A stretch of 64,000 nucleotides of DNA from Microcebus murinus. Taxonomy: Eukaryota; Chordata; Mammalia; Primates; Cheirogaleidae. The stretch is taken from assembly GCF_040939455.1 (NCBI RefSeq), contig NC_134119.1:69426890-69490889 (forward strand), in the 5' to 3' direction. Made by a program: the position numbers and the translations under genes. Below, piece after piece: positions 39,000 to 63,690 of the stretch. Under the pieces are notes generated by a model that was given only the letters and a program-made list of their open reading frames with translations, had not been told where the DNA came from and did not search any database. Within the stretch, counting starts at the first letter, position 1, and every line of letters starts with the position of its first letter.

Positions 39000-40079
39000 A
39001 CTGATGTGAACCTACTACAGCGTGAATCCTTGAGGGACTGGGGTGAGGAGAAAGAGGTGCGAGTGTGGTGGGTGTGGGGCAGGGCGCTGCATTACGGAGG
39101 CCGGCCGTCCCAGTTCTTGGAGTGATTGGAGCAGAAATTAACCACAGAGCCCCTGCCCAAGAGTTACCCACAGTTCAGCTTCTAGGAAACCGATGCACAG
39201 GATGATAATGTAAATAAAAATGTCTCCGAAGAAACCTCCCTGCCCACCCTCTCCCATGTCCAGTCAGCTCTCCCGCCCTCCTCTCCCCTCCCCTCCTGGG
39301 ACGGGCCCTCCAGCTAGAGGCCCCAGAGCTCCAGCCTTCACCCCTGCACCCGCCTCTTCAGGTGCTGTTCATGACCACCACCTTCTCTTCACGCACTCAT
39401 TTATCAGCGCATTCAACAGACTGATGGCGGCTGCTGAGGTTCACTAATGTCTATCAAAATAACAAGACTATGTGCAAAGTTGATTATAATAAGAATGTTT
39501 ATTATAGCCTATGTTAATAACTTAACATAGGCTTATTCTCTAAAATAAAATTAGAGGGGCCTCCTCAAATAACAATAATATTACATTTATAGGGGCTTTC
39601 TCAAATAATGGCAATTGGAGGCTTCTCTAACAGTTTATTGAAGCCTATTTATATAGAGGTATTTACCAAGGCTTATTTCAGTAATCATATGTATAGGGGC
39701 TTACTCTAGCGATAATAATGATGTTATAATTGTAACTCCAGACTCATATCCTCAACTTACTCAACACTTCCACTTGAAAGGAAGAGGCAACTCAAATTTC
39801 ACGTCTAAAAATAAGTTTCTGATCTCTCTTGCACACACCCAAGTGCTCTTCCCACGGTCTGCCCCACCTTAGGAAATGACACCTCCATTTTTATCCAGCT
39901 GCTCAAGCCAACAACCCTGGGATCATCCTCAGTTTCTTTCTGTCACACCCAACATCTGATCCATCAGCAAACACCTTAAAGATGTACCAGAACTCGACTC
40001 CTCGCTCATCCACAGTCGTCATTCACCTGCCTCCCTGCCGCGCCTCCCTGCTTCCCCGCCCCCAGCATGTACCCTGCAC
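39000..40079. other. Region 3' of LIM2
   Basis: Contains an A/T-rich, internally repetitive stretch (39440-39740) with recurring aggggcttnctc...aataa motifs. No gene. Confidence 0.4.
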
Positions 40080-41168
40080 AGCTGCCAGAGGGAGCTTTGT
40101 TAAAACATGATTCAAATCATGTCACTCCTCTGCTCTGAGCTCCCCAGTGGTTCCCATCTCACATAAAAAGCTGAAGTTCATGTTGTGCGAGAGGTCACAT
40201 GCTCTGGCACCCACCAACTCTGACTTCAGTTCAGGGGTCTCCAAGATCACCCTCAGGTCTGATGATTCACTGGAAGGATTCGCAGAGCTCTGCAAAGCTG
40301 TTATACTCACAGTTAGGTTTCATTGCAGCAAAAGGATACAGATTAAAGTCGGCAAAGGGAAAACGGGCACAGGGCAGAAGAGTCAGGAGAGACCAGGCGT
40401 GAGCTTCCAGCGGTCCCCTCCCAGTGCAGTTGTGCTGGCACTGTTCACTTCTCCCACAATGATGTGTGGCACTATGCATGGTGCTGCCAACCAAGGAAGC
40501 TCACCTGAGCCTTGGTGTCCATGGTTTTTACTGGGGGCCACTCTCATAGGCATGGAGCACCCATGTGGCTGACCTCAGCCACTCAGCCTCCACACCCCTC
40601 CAGAGGTCAAACCCATACAGTGGCCCAAGGCCCCACCATAAATCACGCTGTTAGCATTAACTACCTGGTATGGCGCACGGACCCCAGGTAAACAAGCACA
40701 ATCTTAACAGGCAGGACATTCCAAGGGTTTAGGGTTCCCTTCCAGGAGTGGGGCAAGGGCCAGACATTTCTTTGGGCAAAATCTCTTCCTGCCCACTCAC
40801 TCTTGCTCCAGCCCTGCTGGTCTTCTTGCTGGTCCTGGCATGTGTCCATCTCTGCCTGGACGATTCTTCCCAAATGTCTTTCAGGTTTTGCTCAAAAGTT
40901 ACCTTTTCCGTGAGGTGTCCCTGGCTACCCTATGGAAAACCACAACACATTCCCTCTTCCCCTTCCCTGTTGTGGTTTCTCCACAGCACTTTTCACTAAT
41001 ACAATATTTTTCTTAGATATCTTATTGTCTGTCTCTCCAGCTGGAATGTAGACACCGCCAAGGCAGAAATTTGTCTGTTTTTGGTCACCTGTAGGTCCCC
41101 AGTGTATACAAGACAGCACCTGGCACATGGTAATCAGTCAAAAGCATATTCGTTGAGCAATAAATGTT
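40080..41168 (+). mobile_element. L2 with an embedded unassigned segment
   Basis: L2 wording at 40080-40215 (aaacatgattcaaatcatgt, tggttcccatctcacataaa) and 40830-41168 (ctcaaaagttaccttttccg, ggcacatggtaatcagtcaa). The middle part (40215-40820) is repeat-like but not assigned. Confidence 0.5.
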
Positions 41169-42029
41169 TATTCAGGCCAACTGATAGTGATATTTATTGG
41201 CTTACATAAAATATTACTTATTGGGGTCTACTCTAATAACACTGATTGAGATTTAGTATCTTTTTATCATTATACTAGGTCGCATTCAATGTTAAGAGTG
41301 GGCCTTGACAGAGATGATGGTGCCTTCCAGAATAACTGTTTACAAACAGCGTTCATTCTTTAACAGAATGTAGGCTCATTGAGGATGAGGGTCTTATTTG
41401 TCTGTGCAATGTATACCCCCAAATTTGGGGTCCCCAAAATGAATCAGATCTCATTCCTGCCTTAAAGTTCTTGAGATCTGAAAGAATGTGCGGAAGTGGT
41501 AGAAGGAGACACTAGAGTAGGCCAAGCAAAGGAGAGCCCAGGAAAAGTTGGGGGAGGGGTATGGGAGGAGGGTCCCAGACTGGGCGTGGAGCCTTGAGGC
41601 TGTGGGGTGGGGGCATCAGCTTTGAAGACAGAACCAGTAAGAATAGAATAAAGACCAGGTGCCTCAGGAGCCCCATGCTATGATGTCTGGGTTCTATGGC
41701 AGTTGGGGGCTGCTGAGTCTATTCCAATCCTCAGAGAGGTTGGCAGGAGCTGGAGAAAGATGGAAAAAACCCAGGGTGATTTGGAAAACCTGGCAGTGCT
41801 TGGGCAAAACTGGTAGAAACTTAAGGAAACCAATAGTCTGGACAGCATGGTCAAGTGGGGACAGGAGCTCCCAGGAAAAGCATCAGGAGGAGGCCTGGGT
41901 TTTCCCTCGGGCAAGCCCAGACACATCTGGTTGACAGCAGACGCAGGTCCTGAAGGCAACTCCATCTTCAATGCGCATTTAGCTGCCCTTGCCTTCCTCC
42001 TTTTAAGAGGTGGCCACGGTGTGAAGTGT
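41169..42029. other. Region upstream of the PMP22-like exons
   Basis: A further copy of the ggggtctactctaataa motif near 41225. A short hydrophobic frame (AHLAALAFLLLRG, about 41973-42012) might be a decayed TM exon; weak. Confidence 0.3.
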
Positions 42030-42430
42030 GTGTTGGGGTGGAGGATGGGAATGAGGATAGGAGGATAGGCTGGGTTTGGATGGGGAGTCCTCAGAATAGA
42101 GAGGGATTGGGTCTGGGATGAGAATGGGGTTACATTTGTGGATGGGATGGGTTTATATTTATGTTGGAGCTGGGGTTAAGGACAGTGTTGAGTTTGGGGT
42201 AAGTTTGGGAATGACAATGCGGGGTTGGGTTTGAGAATGAGAATGGAACTAGATTTAAGGATGGGGATGGGGTTAAATTGGGAGTTAGAGATGGGGTTGA
42301 GAATGGGGTTGGGGATGGAATTGGGCTGGGTACTGCGAATAGGGTTAAGTCCAGGGATGGGAGTGCATTGAATTTGTGGTTGCAGCTAGGTTTGGGGAGG
42401 AAGTTGGGTCTAGGGTTAAGGATGGGGTCA
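42030..42430. repeat. G-rich degenerate tandem repeat
   Basis: Variants of ggggatggggttgagaatgg with irregular spacing, almost free of C on the + strand. It lies just upstream of the PMP22-like exon pair. Confidence 0.7.
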
Positions 42431-42502
42431 AGGTCACAGATGAGCTCTGTGCTCTGACCCTCTACTCACCATAAGCTGTGTGGCCCAGACTGTCTGAAGC
42501 CT

Positions 42503-42966
42503 CAGCAGTGCCCTGGCCATGGCCGTTTCTGTGCTGGTGGCCCTGTGCTCATGGCTTCCACCCAGCTCTGGGAGCCTGTCCTCACGCACATGTTCTCCCA
42601 GTGGCCGCTGGGGAGGCCTGGGGGGGCTGCCGAACGGAGCCTCCAATAAAGGAGAGGGCCCAGCCTCCTGGGTCATTTCCAGTTCTCCCCATTCGCCAGC
42701 AGTCCCGGGAGTGCTGGCCCAGTTCATCTGCATGGCAGAGGCCCTCTTCCCAGCTGTGTCCCACTTCATAGAGGCCAGGTTTTCCCCGGCCTTCTACCTG
42801 GGCTGTGGCACCTTCACCTTATACCTGCTCATAGGTGAAGTGATGTGGGGTGGGTGGATGAGGCTAGCGCCTGGAAGGCTAGAGGACCCTGCTTTCACAC
42901 CCGGGCGCCCCCTTCCTTCCCCCAGGCATCCTGATCCTGGTGACGTGGAGGCCCCACCCCAAGTAG
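42503..42966 (+). pseudogene. PMP22/claudin-like gene or gene remnant between LIM2 and NKG7 (two 3' exons)
   Basis: Not a gene I recognise. An open frame from about 42507 ends at 42834 with CTC ATA G|GTGAAG. A 91-base intron with a strong pyrimidine tract ends in CCCCAG at 42925, and a second exon 42926-42966 reads GILILVTWRPHPK then TAG. The join is phase 1. The end of exon A, RFSPAFYLGCGTFTLYLLIG, lines up with the TM4 exon ends of LIM2, NKG7 and CLDND2, which are split by a phase-1 intron at the same Gly. It shares a 16-base identical run with NKG7 (CCTTCTACCTGGGCTG, 42790-42805). A TM3-like stretch (SALAMAVSVLVALCSWL, 42507-42557) resembles the start of the NKG7 third exon. Odd points: the loop is much longer than the relatives', the visible upstream acceptors would give another frame, and no GLW exon was found. 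It is therefore either a divergent gene or a decaying copy. Confidence 0.45.
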
Positions 42967-43784
42967 AGCTGCCTCTGAACTCATTTATCAGATGGTATCA
43001 TTTATCAGGCCTCAGATGGGCGTGTCTTCCTCTCCACTCCCTTTAGGAATTGCAGTTCTCCACTGTGTGCCTGCCTGGGCAAATGCTCCCACCAGGGACT
43101 CAAGAGCCTGAGCCCCCCACTTGCCCCTTCCTCCCTCAGGACCTGGAGTTTAGGGCCCTTCTTCTTCGAGCCCCCGGGGTTCTGACCGCCAGGCCCCTCC
43201 TTTAGTGGCAACTCTAGAGTTGGGGCCCTCTTCTCCCAGAAGGCAAGGCTGTCTAACCACAGGAAAGCATGACACATCCCCAACTGTCCCCTCCGGCCAC
43301 ATTTGCCCTCCCATTTAACACACCCTAGCCCGATTGGCCCCCTCTTACCTCTGGGCCCCCAAGCCTCCCTCTCACCCCTTCCAGGAAGCCCTCTGGTGCT
43401 GAGGGCTCCAAGGGTGGGAGGCACAGAACCTGAGACAGAGCAAGTTCTCAGCCACCAGCTAAACCACTGATGATCTGACACCCCCGGGCCCTCCCCGACC
43501 ACATACTAGGGGGGACCAGGCCCAAAGAGGGGAGGGAGGACGTGGTCTTTGCAGTCCAGGAAGGGAGGATGTGTGAAAGAGCTAGCTACCGGGAACTGCG
43601 CGAAACCTAAGCAGCTCGTCTGAAGGGGCTCAGACTCCTCGCTGCCCTGCTGCTGGCTGGCTCCTCTTGCTTGAGCTCTGAGGACCCGAGACCGGGTGCA
43701 CAGCCGCCTCCTCTCGCAGAGACTCGGGAGTCTGGATCAGCAGCCTCATCACCCCCCAGGACCCACAAACCCAGCGCTGACCCC

Positions 43785-44537
43785 ATGGAGCCCTGCCGGT
43801 CCTTGGCCCTGCTCGCTGGCTCCCTGGGCCTGATGTCCTCCCTGGTTGCTCTGAGCACCGACTTCTGGTTCGTGGCTATGGGACCCACCTACTCAGCTCA
43901 CTCAGGCCTCTGGCCAAGGGAGCACGGAGACTCTGTAGCAGGTGAGGAGGCGTGGGCTGTCCTGCGGGGGGATGGCCAGTGGGGACGGGTACTCAGAGGT
44001 CTCCTCTCCGATCAGGCTACATCCACGTGACGCAGAGCTTTTGCATTCTGGCTGCCCTGTGGGGCCTGGTGTCCGTGGGCTTCCTGGTCCTGTCCTGCAT
44101 CCCCTCACTGTCGGCCCCGGGCCGCGGCCCCCTTGTCGCAACCATCACAGCCTTTGCTGCAGGTAAGGACTCTGGGCTGGCCTTCGGCACAGGGGGCCAG
44201 CGAGTTCCTGCGGAGGGGCTGAGCCATCTCTCTTGTCCTCGTCCCCAGCCCTCTCCATGACAGTGGCCATGGCAGTGTACACCAGTGAGCGGTGGGGACA
44301 GCCTCCACACCCCCAGATCCAGACCTTCTTCTCCTGGTCCTTCTACCTGGGCTGGGTCTCAGCAATACTGCTGCTCTGTGCAGGTGACTGCCCTGCCCGC
44401 CACCCCGGGGAGCTTGGGAGGGTCCACCTGGAGGGAGCAGGACAGGGGCAACTACTAAACTCTCTCTGGCCACCCCAGGTTCCCTGAGCCTGGGTGCTCA
44501 CTGTGGCACCCGCCAGCCGGGCTATGAAACCTTGTGA
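43785..44537 (+). CDS. NKG7: NKG7, natural killer cell granule protein 7 (4 exons)
   Basis: Four-helix membrane protein of cytotoxic granules in NK and T cells, needed for degranulation; PMP22/claudin family. Exons 43785-43941, 44016-44162, 44249-44383, 44479-44537; all introns phase 1 and 73-95 bases long; 165 aa, as in human. TM1 about 8-26, then STDFW and HSGLW (family W/GLW signature, without the cysteine pair seen in LIM2). TM2 is in exon 2 and TM3 starts exon 3 (ALSMTVAMAVYTSERW). TM4 is FFSWSFYLGWVSAILLLCAG, split by the last intron, and the short tail is QPGYETL. No AATAAA is visible in the 300 bases after the stop. Compact gene with no repeats inside. Confidence 0.96.
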
Positions 44538-45683
44538 GCGGAAGGCAAGAGTGGCACGATGTTTTGAGCACTATCTTCCGAAGGCCTTATCAGAAGCCGT
44601 GGGAACGCCTGGTCCTGCCTCCATCCCTCACTCCCAACCCTTGCCCAGGCCCTTCATCTGTCTCTGCATTCATTCAACAAAAACTGTCTGGGATTGTCTG
44701 GTTATTCTGAGATTAATTCAGCCAAGACATAAGCCAACTGCGCGCCAGCTCCATGGTGGGTGACCCAGGATGGTGAGAGCCCACCAGCCAGACCAGCTCA
44801 CAGGGTGCTCCTGCTTGGGGAAGGGGACGGGACAGACCAAAAGCACAGTTAACACTGCCAGACAGCAGTCCCAGCCTGGGGAGGGCACCAAGAAAGACTG
44901 ACCATATTGTAGAGGGCTGGAGAGACATTTAGGTACTTCTGGATGGCCAAGGGAAGTAATATCCAGGCAGAGGGGCCCAAAGATGGAGCCATGGAAAGGC
45001 CAAGAGTTTTGAGGGGACAGAGAACAGTGCTCTGTGGCCAGACTATGGAATATGGGGGTGGCAGAAGACCAAAGTGGAGAAGCAGGTGGGGGCTGGGGCC
45101 GCGAATGCCACGCTGGACTTTCTCCTGAGGATGTTGGGAGTTAGGAGAAAACTGTGAGCAGGGGAGGGACAGTGTCAGCTGTGGGTGACAGAGTCTCTGG
45201 GGACATGGAAAAAAGGTCAGAAGTTTAGGGAGGAACTTGGCAAAGCCACAGGTGGGATAGGATGAGGCCTGACCTGGGACCAGGGTCCGAGGTAGAAAGG
45301 AGGGAATGAGGCAGATAGGTTTGAGGCTCAGGAGGAACAGGACTTGGGGATCCAAGGGCTTTGTGGGTGAGGGGCAGGGAGGGGGCAAGGACAGTGCCCA
45401 GGGGTCTGTCCTGATGAACTGGGTGGGATGGTGGGGCCAACCCCAGTGTGGTGGAAGACGCTAATCTGACCTGAGATGCGGAGGGTGTCAGGGTCCTGAG
45501 TGACAGTCAGAGCAGGTGAAGACTCGAGTCCCAGGCTCAGGAGAGAGTCTCTGGGGTGGACACGGAGTTTTGGTTGCTCTCCGAGCATTAGGAGTCACTG
45601 AAGCCTCAGCAGCGAGGAGGCTCACCTGGCAAGAGGGTGCAGGATGGAGCTTCAGGGGAAACGGGCATTTAAGAGTGAAGGGG
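44538..45683. other. NKG7-CLDND2 intergenic region
   Basis: No coding exon recognised. Purine-rich with small open frames. No AATAAA for NKG7 near its stop. Confidence 0.45.
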
Positions 45684-46008
45684 GCCGGGGCACGGTGGTT
45701 CACGCCTGTAATCCTAGCACTCTGGGAGGCCAAGGTGGGAGGATCGCTCAAAGTCAGGAGTTCAAGACCAGCCTGAGCAACAGCGAGACCCTGTCTCTAC
45801 TAAAAATAGAAACAAATTAATTGGCCAACTAAAAATATATAGAAAAAATTAGCCGGGCACGGCGGCGCATGCCTGTAGTCCCAGCTACTTGGGAGGCTGA
45901 GGCAGGAGGATCACTTGAGCCCAGGAGTTTGAGGTTGCTGTGAGTTAGGCTGATGCCATGGTACTCTAGCTGGGGCAACAGAGTGAGGCTCTGTCTCAAA
46001 CAAAAAAA
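45684..46008 (+). mobile_element. Strepsirrhine-type Alu
   Basis: Full dimer flanked by AGAGTGAAGG on both sides. Confidence 0.92.
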
Positions 46009-46759
46009 AGAGTGAAGGAGAAAAGTTGCAGGAGCGAAAGCATGCATGGGGTCTAAGAGGGCGTGGGGTGCCTTGCAAGTGAAGGGAAGAGCAGTTTCTA
46101 GAAGAAGGACTTGGTCTGCCATGTCAGGGCCCTCAAGCTCTCCCAGGCCTGCTGTCTGAGTCTGGGCTGTCACTTGGTTAAGAGAGCTGCTGCGGGGTGT
46201 GTGTGTGGGTGGGGTGGGGTGGGGGAGTTATTCCTTTAAAAGGCAGCTGGGGGAGGAAGTTCTGGAACTCCTGCTGCCTCACAGTGACCCAGCCTCCCTT
46301 CCCCCACCTCGCTGGGCTCTGTGTCTAAGAAGCCTGGGGAGCTGCGTGTGAGTCACTTAGGTGTGTGTGCGTGCAGGGGCGGGGAGGGCACTGGACAGGC
46401 GGAAGGGACATTCCACTATTGGGAGGAGGTCTCTGGGAGGACAGGTTCCTAAGCAGGGAAGCCTGCCGTGAAGGTCTCAGGGGCCTCAAAGGGGAGGTCG
46501 CAAGGGCCCCAGTAGGACTGGAGCACGGAGGATGCGGTCTGGGGGGAGGGGATCCTGGGTTCCCAGGTAGGGTCGCTGAGGGAGGGGCCTGGGGCCCTGG
46601 TCGATCTGAGGGAGGGTGTCCTCAGGTCCCCGAAGTAGGGACCCAGGCAGGAGAGCTGAGGGAGGAGCGCAAGGAGGGAGGTCTCCTGAGGTGGGGGCGT
46701 CAGGCGAGAGGGGCATTGGCCAACCCGCCTGTGTGGCCCTCGGCAGCCGCCTCCGTGGC
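46009..46759. other. Probable CLDND2 5' region
   Basis: A GT/GGGGT tract (46197-46226) is followed by a TATA-like TTTAAAA (46235) and an E-box CAGCTG. A promoter here is possible, with the start codon 520 bases on; it could instead be a small non-coding exon region. Confidence 0.35.
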
Positions 46760-48190
46760 ATGGGAGTGAGGCGGAGCCTTCAGAGTGGGGGCGCGTGGCT
46801 CAGCTTCTTGGCCAACATCCTCACGGTGCTCTCCACTGCCACCAACTACTGGACCCGCCACCACGGGGGCCACAGTGGCCTGTGGCAGGAGTGTAATCAA
46901 GGCATCTGCTCCAACATGCCCTGCCAGAGTGAGGCCCGCCCTCGCGCCCAGCCGTCAGACCCACTCCAGACCCCGCCAGCCGGCCCCACCGCCCGGGACA
47001 CACCGCGGGGCACATGACGAGGCGCCCCACCCCACTCTCTCCACCCATCTCAGATCCGGCTGCCCACCATGACCGAGGCCGCCACGACCCCCCACCTGTG
47101 GACCTGTGTCCTCCCCCGCACCTCACTGTCCGCGTCGGGACATTACCCGCCGGTCCTGACAGGACCTCCAAGTCCCCATGCAAACGCCTGACTCCGGGCG
47201 GGGAGAGCGGGGCGCTCAGCCACGTACGGTTGGGGGGGGTGGCCAGGAGACCTTCCGGTTGCGACCGAAGCTGTCGCGGCAGGGGCGGCGTCCGCGCGGG
47301 GCTGATGCAGGCCGCTCTCCCCAGCCACGCTGGCCGTGACCGGGGCGTGCATGTTGCTGGCGGCGGGCTTCGGCATCGTGGGCCTGGTGATGGGGCTGCG
47401 GATTCGGTGCCACAAGGGCGAGTCGCTGCGGGGCCAGACGACGAGCGCCCTCCACTTCCTGTGCGGTGAGAGGCGGCAGGCGCCGGCCCTGGCCGGGGCA
47501 GAGGGTGGCCGGGAGCCAAGCGGGGCCTGGGGTCGAGGGGCGGGGCTTGAGCCGCCGGCCGAGAGCCGCCGGGGGGCGGGCCGAGCCGAGGGGCGGAGCT
47601 CCAAGTGGAGGAGGAGCAGGAAGGGGCAGGGCCAGAGGCGGGGCTGGAGGTGGTGGGCGTGGCCAGACAGGTCCGCTGGGGCGGGCTCGAAGGGGCGTGG
47701 CCTGGCCGCGGCTGTGCCGGGGACAGCCCCACTGGCCCAGCTCACCCGGCCGCCTGGCGGGGCCCAGGACTGCTGCTGCTGATCGCCTTGACAGGCTACA
47801 CGGTGAAGAATGCGTGGAAGAACGACGTCTTCTTCTCCTGGTCCTATTTTTCTGGGTGGCTGGCTTTACCCTTCTCAATTATCGCGGGTAACCCGGAAGC
47901 AGGAAGAGGGTGGAGGCTGCCCAGGCGACCCTCTCCCCCAGACTCCCTAGCTGCCCCCCTAGGAAACCCTGCGCTGGCCCCCAGGAGCTCCCCAACACAT
48001 TCCATTCCCGAATCCCGCAGACCCGGCGGAGACGCCCTTGGAGCCCCAAACCCCAGTCCCCGGGGCCTGCCTGGCCATCTGCCACAGGACCCACCCGCCC
48101 TCCGCCCCCCCGCCAGGCTTGTGCTTCCTGCTGGCGGACATGATCGTGCAGAGCACCGACGCCATCAGCGGGTTCCCCGTGTGCCTGTGA
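46760..48190 (+). CDS. CLDND2: CLDND2, claudin domain-containing protein 2 (4 exons)
   Basis: PMP22/claudin-family four-helix protein of poorly known function. Exons 46760-46928, 47325-47465, 47768-47887, 48117-48190; phase-1 introns throughout; 167 aa, the human length. The first exon carries TM1, TATNYW and HSGLWQECNQGICSNMPC (W, GLW and C...C signature). Exon 2 has TM2 and the cytoplasmic RIRCHKGESLRGQ. Exon 3 has TM3 and FFSWSYFSGWLALPFSIIAG. Exon 4 ends in GFPVCL. The introns are very GC-rich, and long open frames on the other strand there are composition artefacts. It ends only about 700 bases before the ETFB start codon. Confidence 0.95.
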
Positions 48191-48210
48191 CCGCAGCCTG
48201 CCTGGGGCAG

Positions 48211-48216
48211 AATAAA
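48211..48216 (+). promoter_or_regulatory. CLDND2: CLDND2 polyadenylation signal
   Basis: AATAAA only 20 bases after the CLDND2 stop codon. Confidence 0.75.
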
Positions 48217-48259
48217 GGAGTAGTTTTTAGCGCCGTTGCTCCGCGTGCCTTTCTGGGGG

Positions 48260-48560
48260 ACGTGGGGACACGAGCACGCGCGGGCGGATACTGGGGTGCA
48301 TAGAGGCTCGGGGAGGACGTGGGGACGGAGGAAGGGGGTCGCGGGCATGGAGACACGAACGTGGAGTGGACACGTGGCACGGATTTGAAGGGGAACAGGG
48401 ACGAGGGGCAGTGGGGCCGTGAGGGGACAACACGGAGAGAAAGTGCAGACGGGGACAGGGGAGAGGACGGGCAACACGGGCATGAGGAGAATGGGGCGGC
48501 AGGACGACTTGGCGGGTGGGAGGAAGCGGGACCCCGAGAGGACCGAGCAGAGACGGAGAC
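48260..48560. repeat. Purine-rich degenerate repeat between CLDND2 and ETFB
   Basis: Irregular iterations of ggggacacgagg and gaggacgtggggac. Simple-sequence character, leading into the ETFB CpG island. Confidence 0.5.
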
Positions 48561-48896
48561 GCGGGGCGGAGTTCAGGAGGACGCGGAGGAGCTCCGCCGC
48601 GGGCGCGCCCCTCCCCCACGACCTTTCCCCCAGTTTCCCCGCCGCGCCCCCTCCGCACAGCCTCTCCGGGCCCGGCGCGACCCGCCCGCTCCTCAACATC
48701 AGCTTCCCATTGGTCCGCATCCTCTGGCCACGCCTCCCTGCCCTCCGGCCTCTCGATTGGTCCCTGTCGGGAGGAGGGCTCCGCCTCGGTTGACTGGCTG
48801 GCGGCGCTGCGCGCAGGCGGGAAGGGGCGCAGAGGGCGGGGCGTCGGGACCGGGACGCGGCTGCGGACTGACCCGGCGGGTGGCGGCGGCGGGAAG

Positions 48897-62998
<14,102 letters not shown>

Positions 62999-63018
62999 GT
63001 CCCTCCCTAAAACTCTGC

Positions 63019-63024
63019 AATAAA
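63019..63024 (+). promoter_or_regulatory. ETFB: ETFB polyadenylation signal
   Basis: AATAAA 20 bases after the ETFB stop. Confidence 0.75.
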
Positions 63025-63358
63025 ACTGACTCAACATCTGTCTCTGTTAACTCATTCCCTGGAGACCCGTTCTTTGATTCACTCAACAGACATTTACTTA
63101 AGTGTTGCGTGTGCCAGGCCCTGTGGGTGATGCCAGGGACTCAGGTGAGTCACATCCAGTCCCTGCCCTTAAGAAGCCGCTGTATTGAAGGGGGACATGG
63201 ACGTGGGCAAAGGCGGCTGCGGCGCAGGGTGTCATGCACCAGATGTGGAGATGTGCTGGGCTTTGGGGACCCAGGTGAGGCACCTGGCCCTGCCCCGTGG
63301 GGCCGGAGACGTCCCAGCAAGATGACATCCAAGTTGAGTGTTGAAAAATAAATATCAT

Positions 63359-63690
63359 CCGCGGGCACGGTGGCTCATGCCTGTAATCCTAGCACTCTGG
63401 GAGGCTGAGGTGGGTGGATTGCTCAAGGTCAGGAGTTCGAGACTAGCCTGAGCAAGAGCGAGACCCCGTCTCTACTGAAAAAAACAGAAAGAAATGAATT
63501 GGCCAACTAAAAATAAATAGAAAAAATTAGCCGGGCATGGTGGCATATGCCTGTAGTTCCAGCTACTCAGGAGGCTGAGGCAGGAGGATCACTTGAGCCA
63601 AGGAGTTTGAGGTTGCTGTGAGCTAGGCTGATGCCACGGCACTTTAGCCTGGGCAACAGAGTGAGACTCTGTCTCAAAAGAAAAAAGAAA
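63359..63690 (+). mobile_element. Strepsirrhine-type Alu
   Basis: Full dimer 3' of ETFB. Flanked by approximate AAATATCA copies. Confidence 0.9.

Noticed and set aside
46821..47878. 303- and 220-codon - strand frames over CLDND2
   Set aside because: Shadows of CLDND2 exons and its GC-rich introns.
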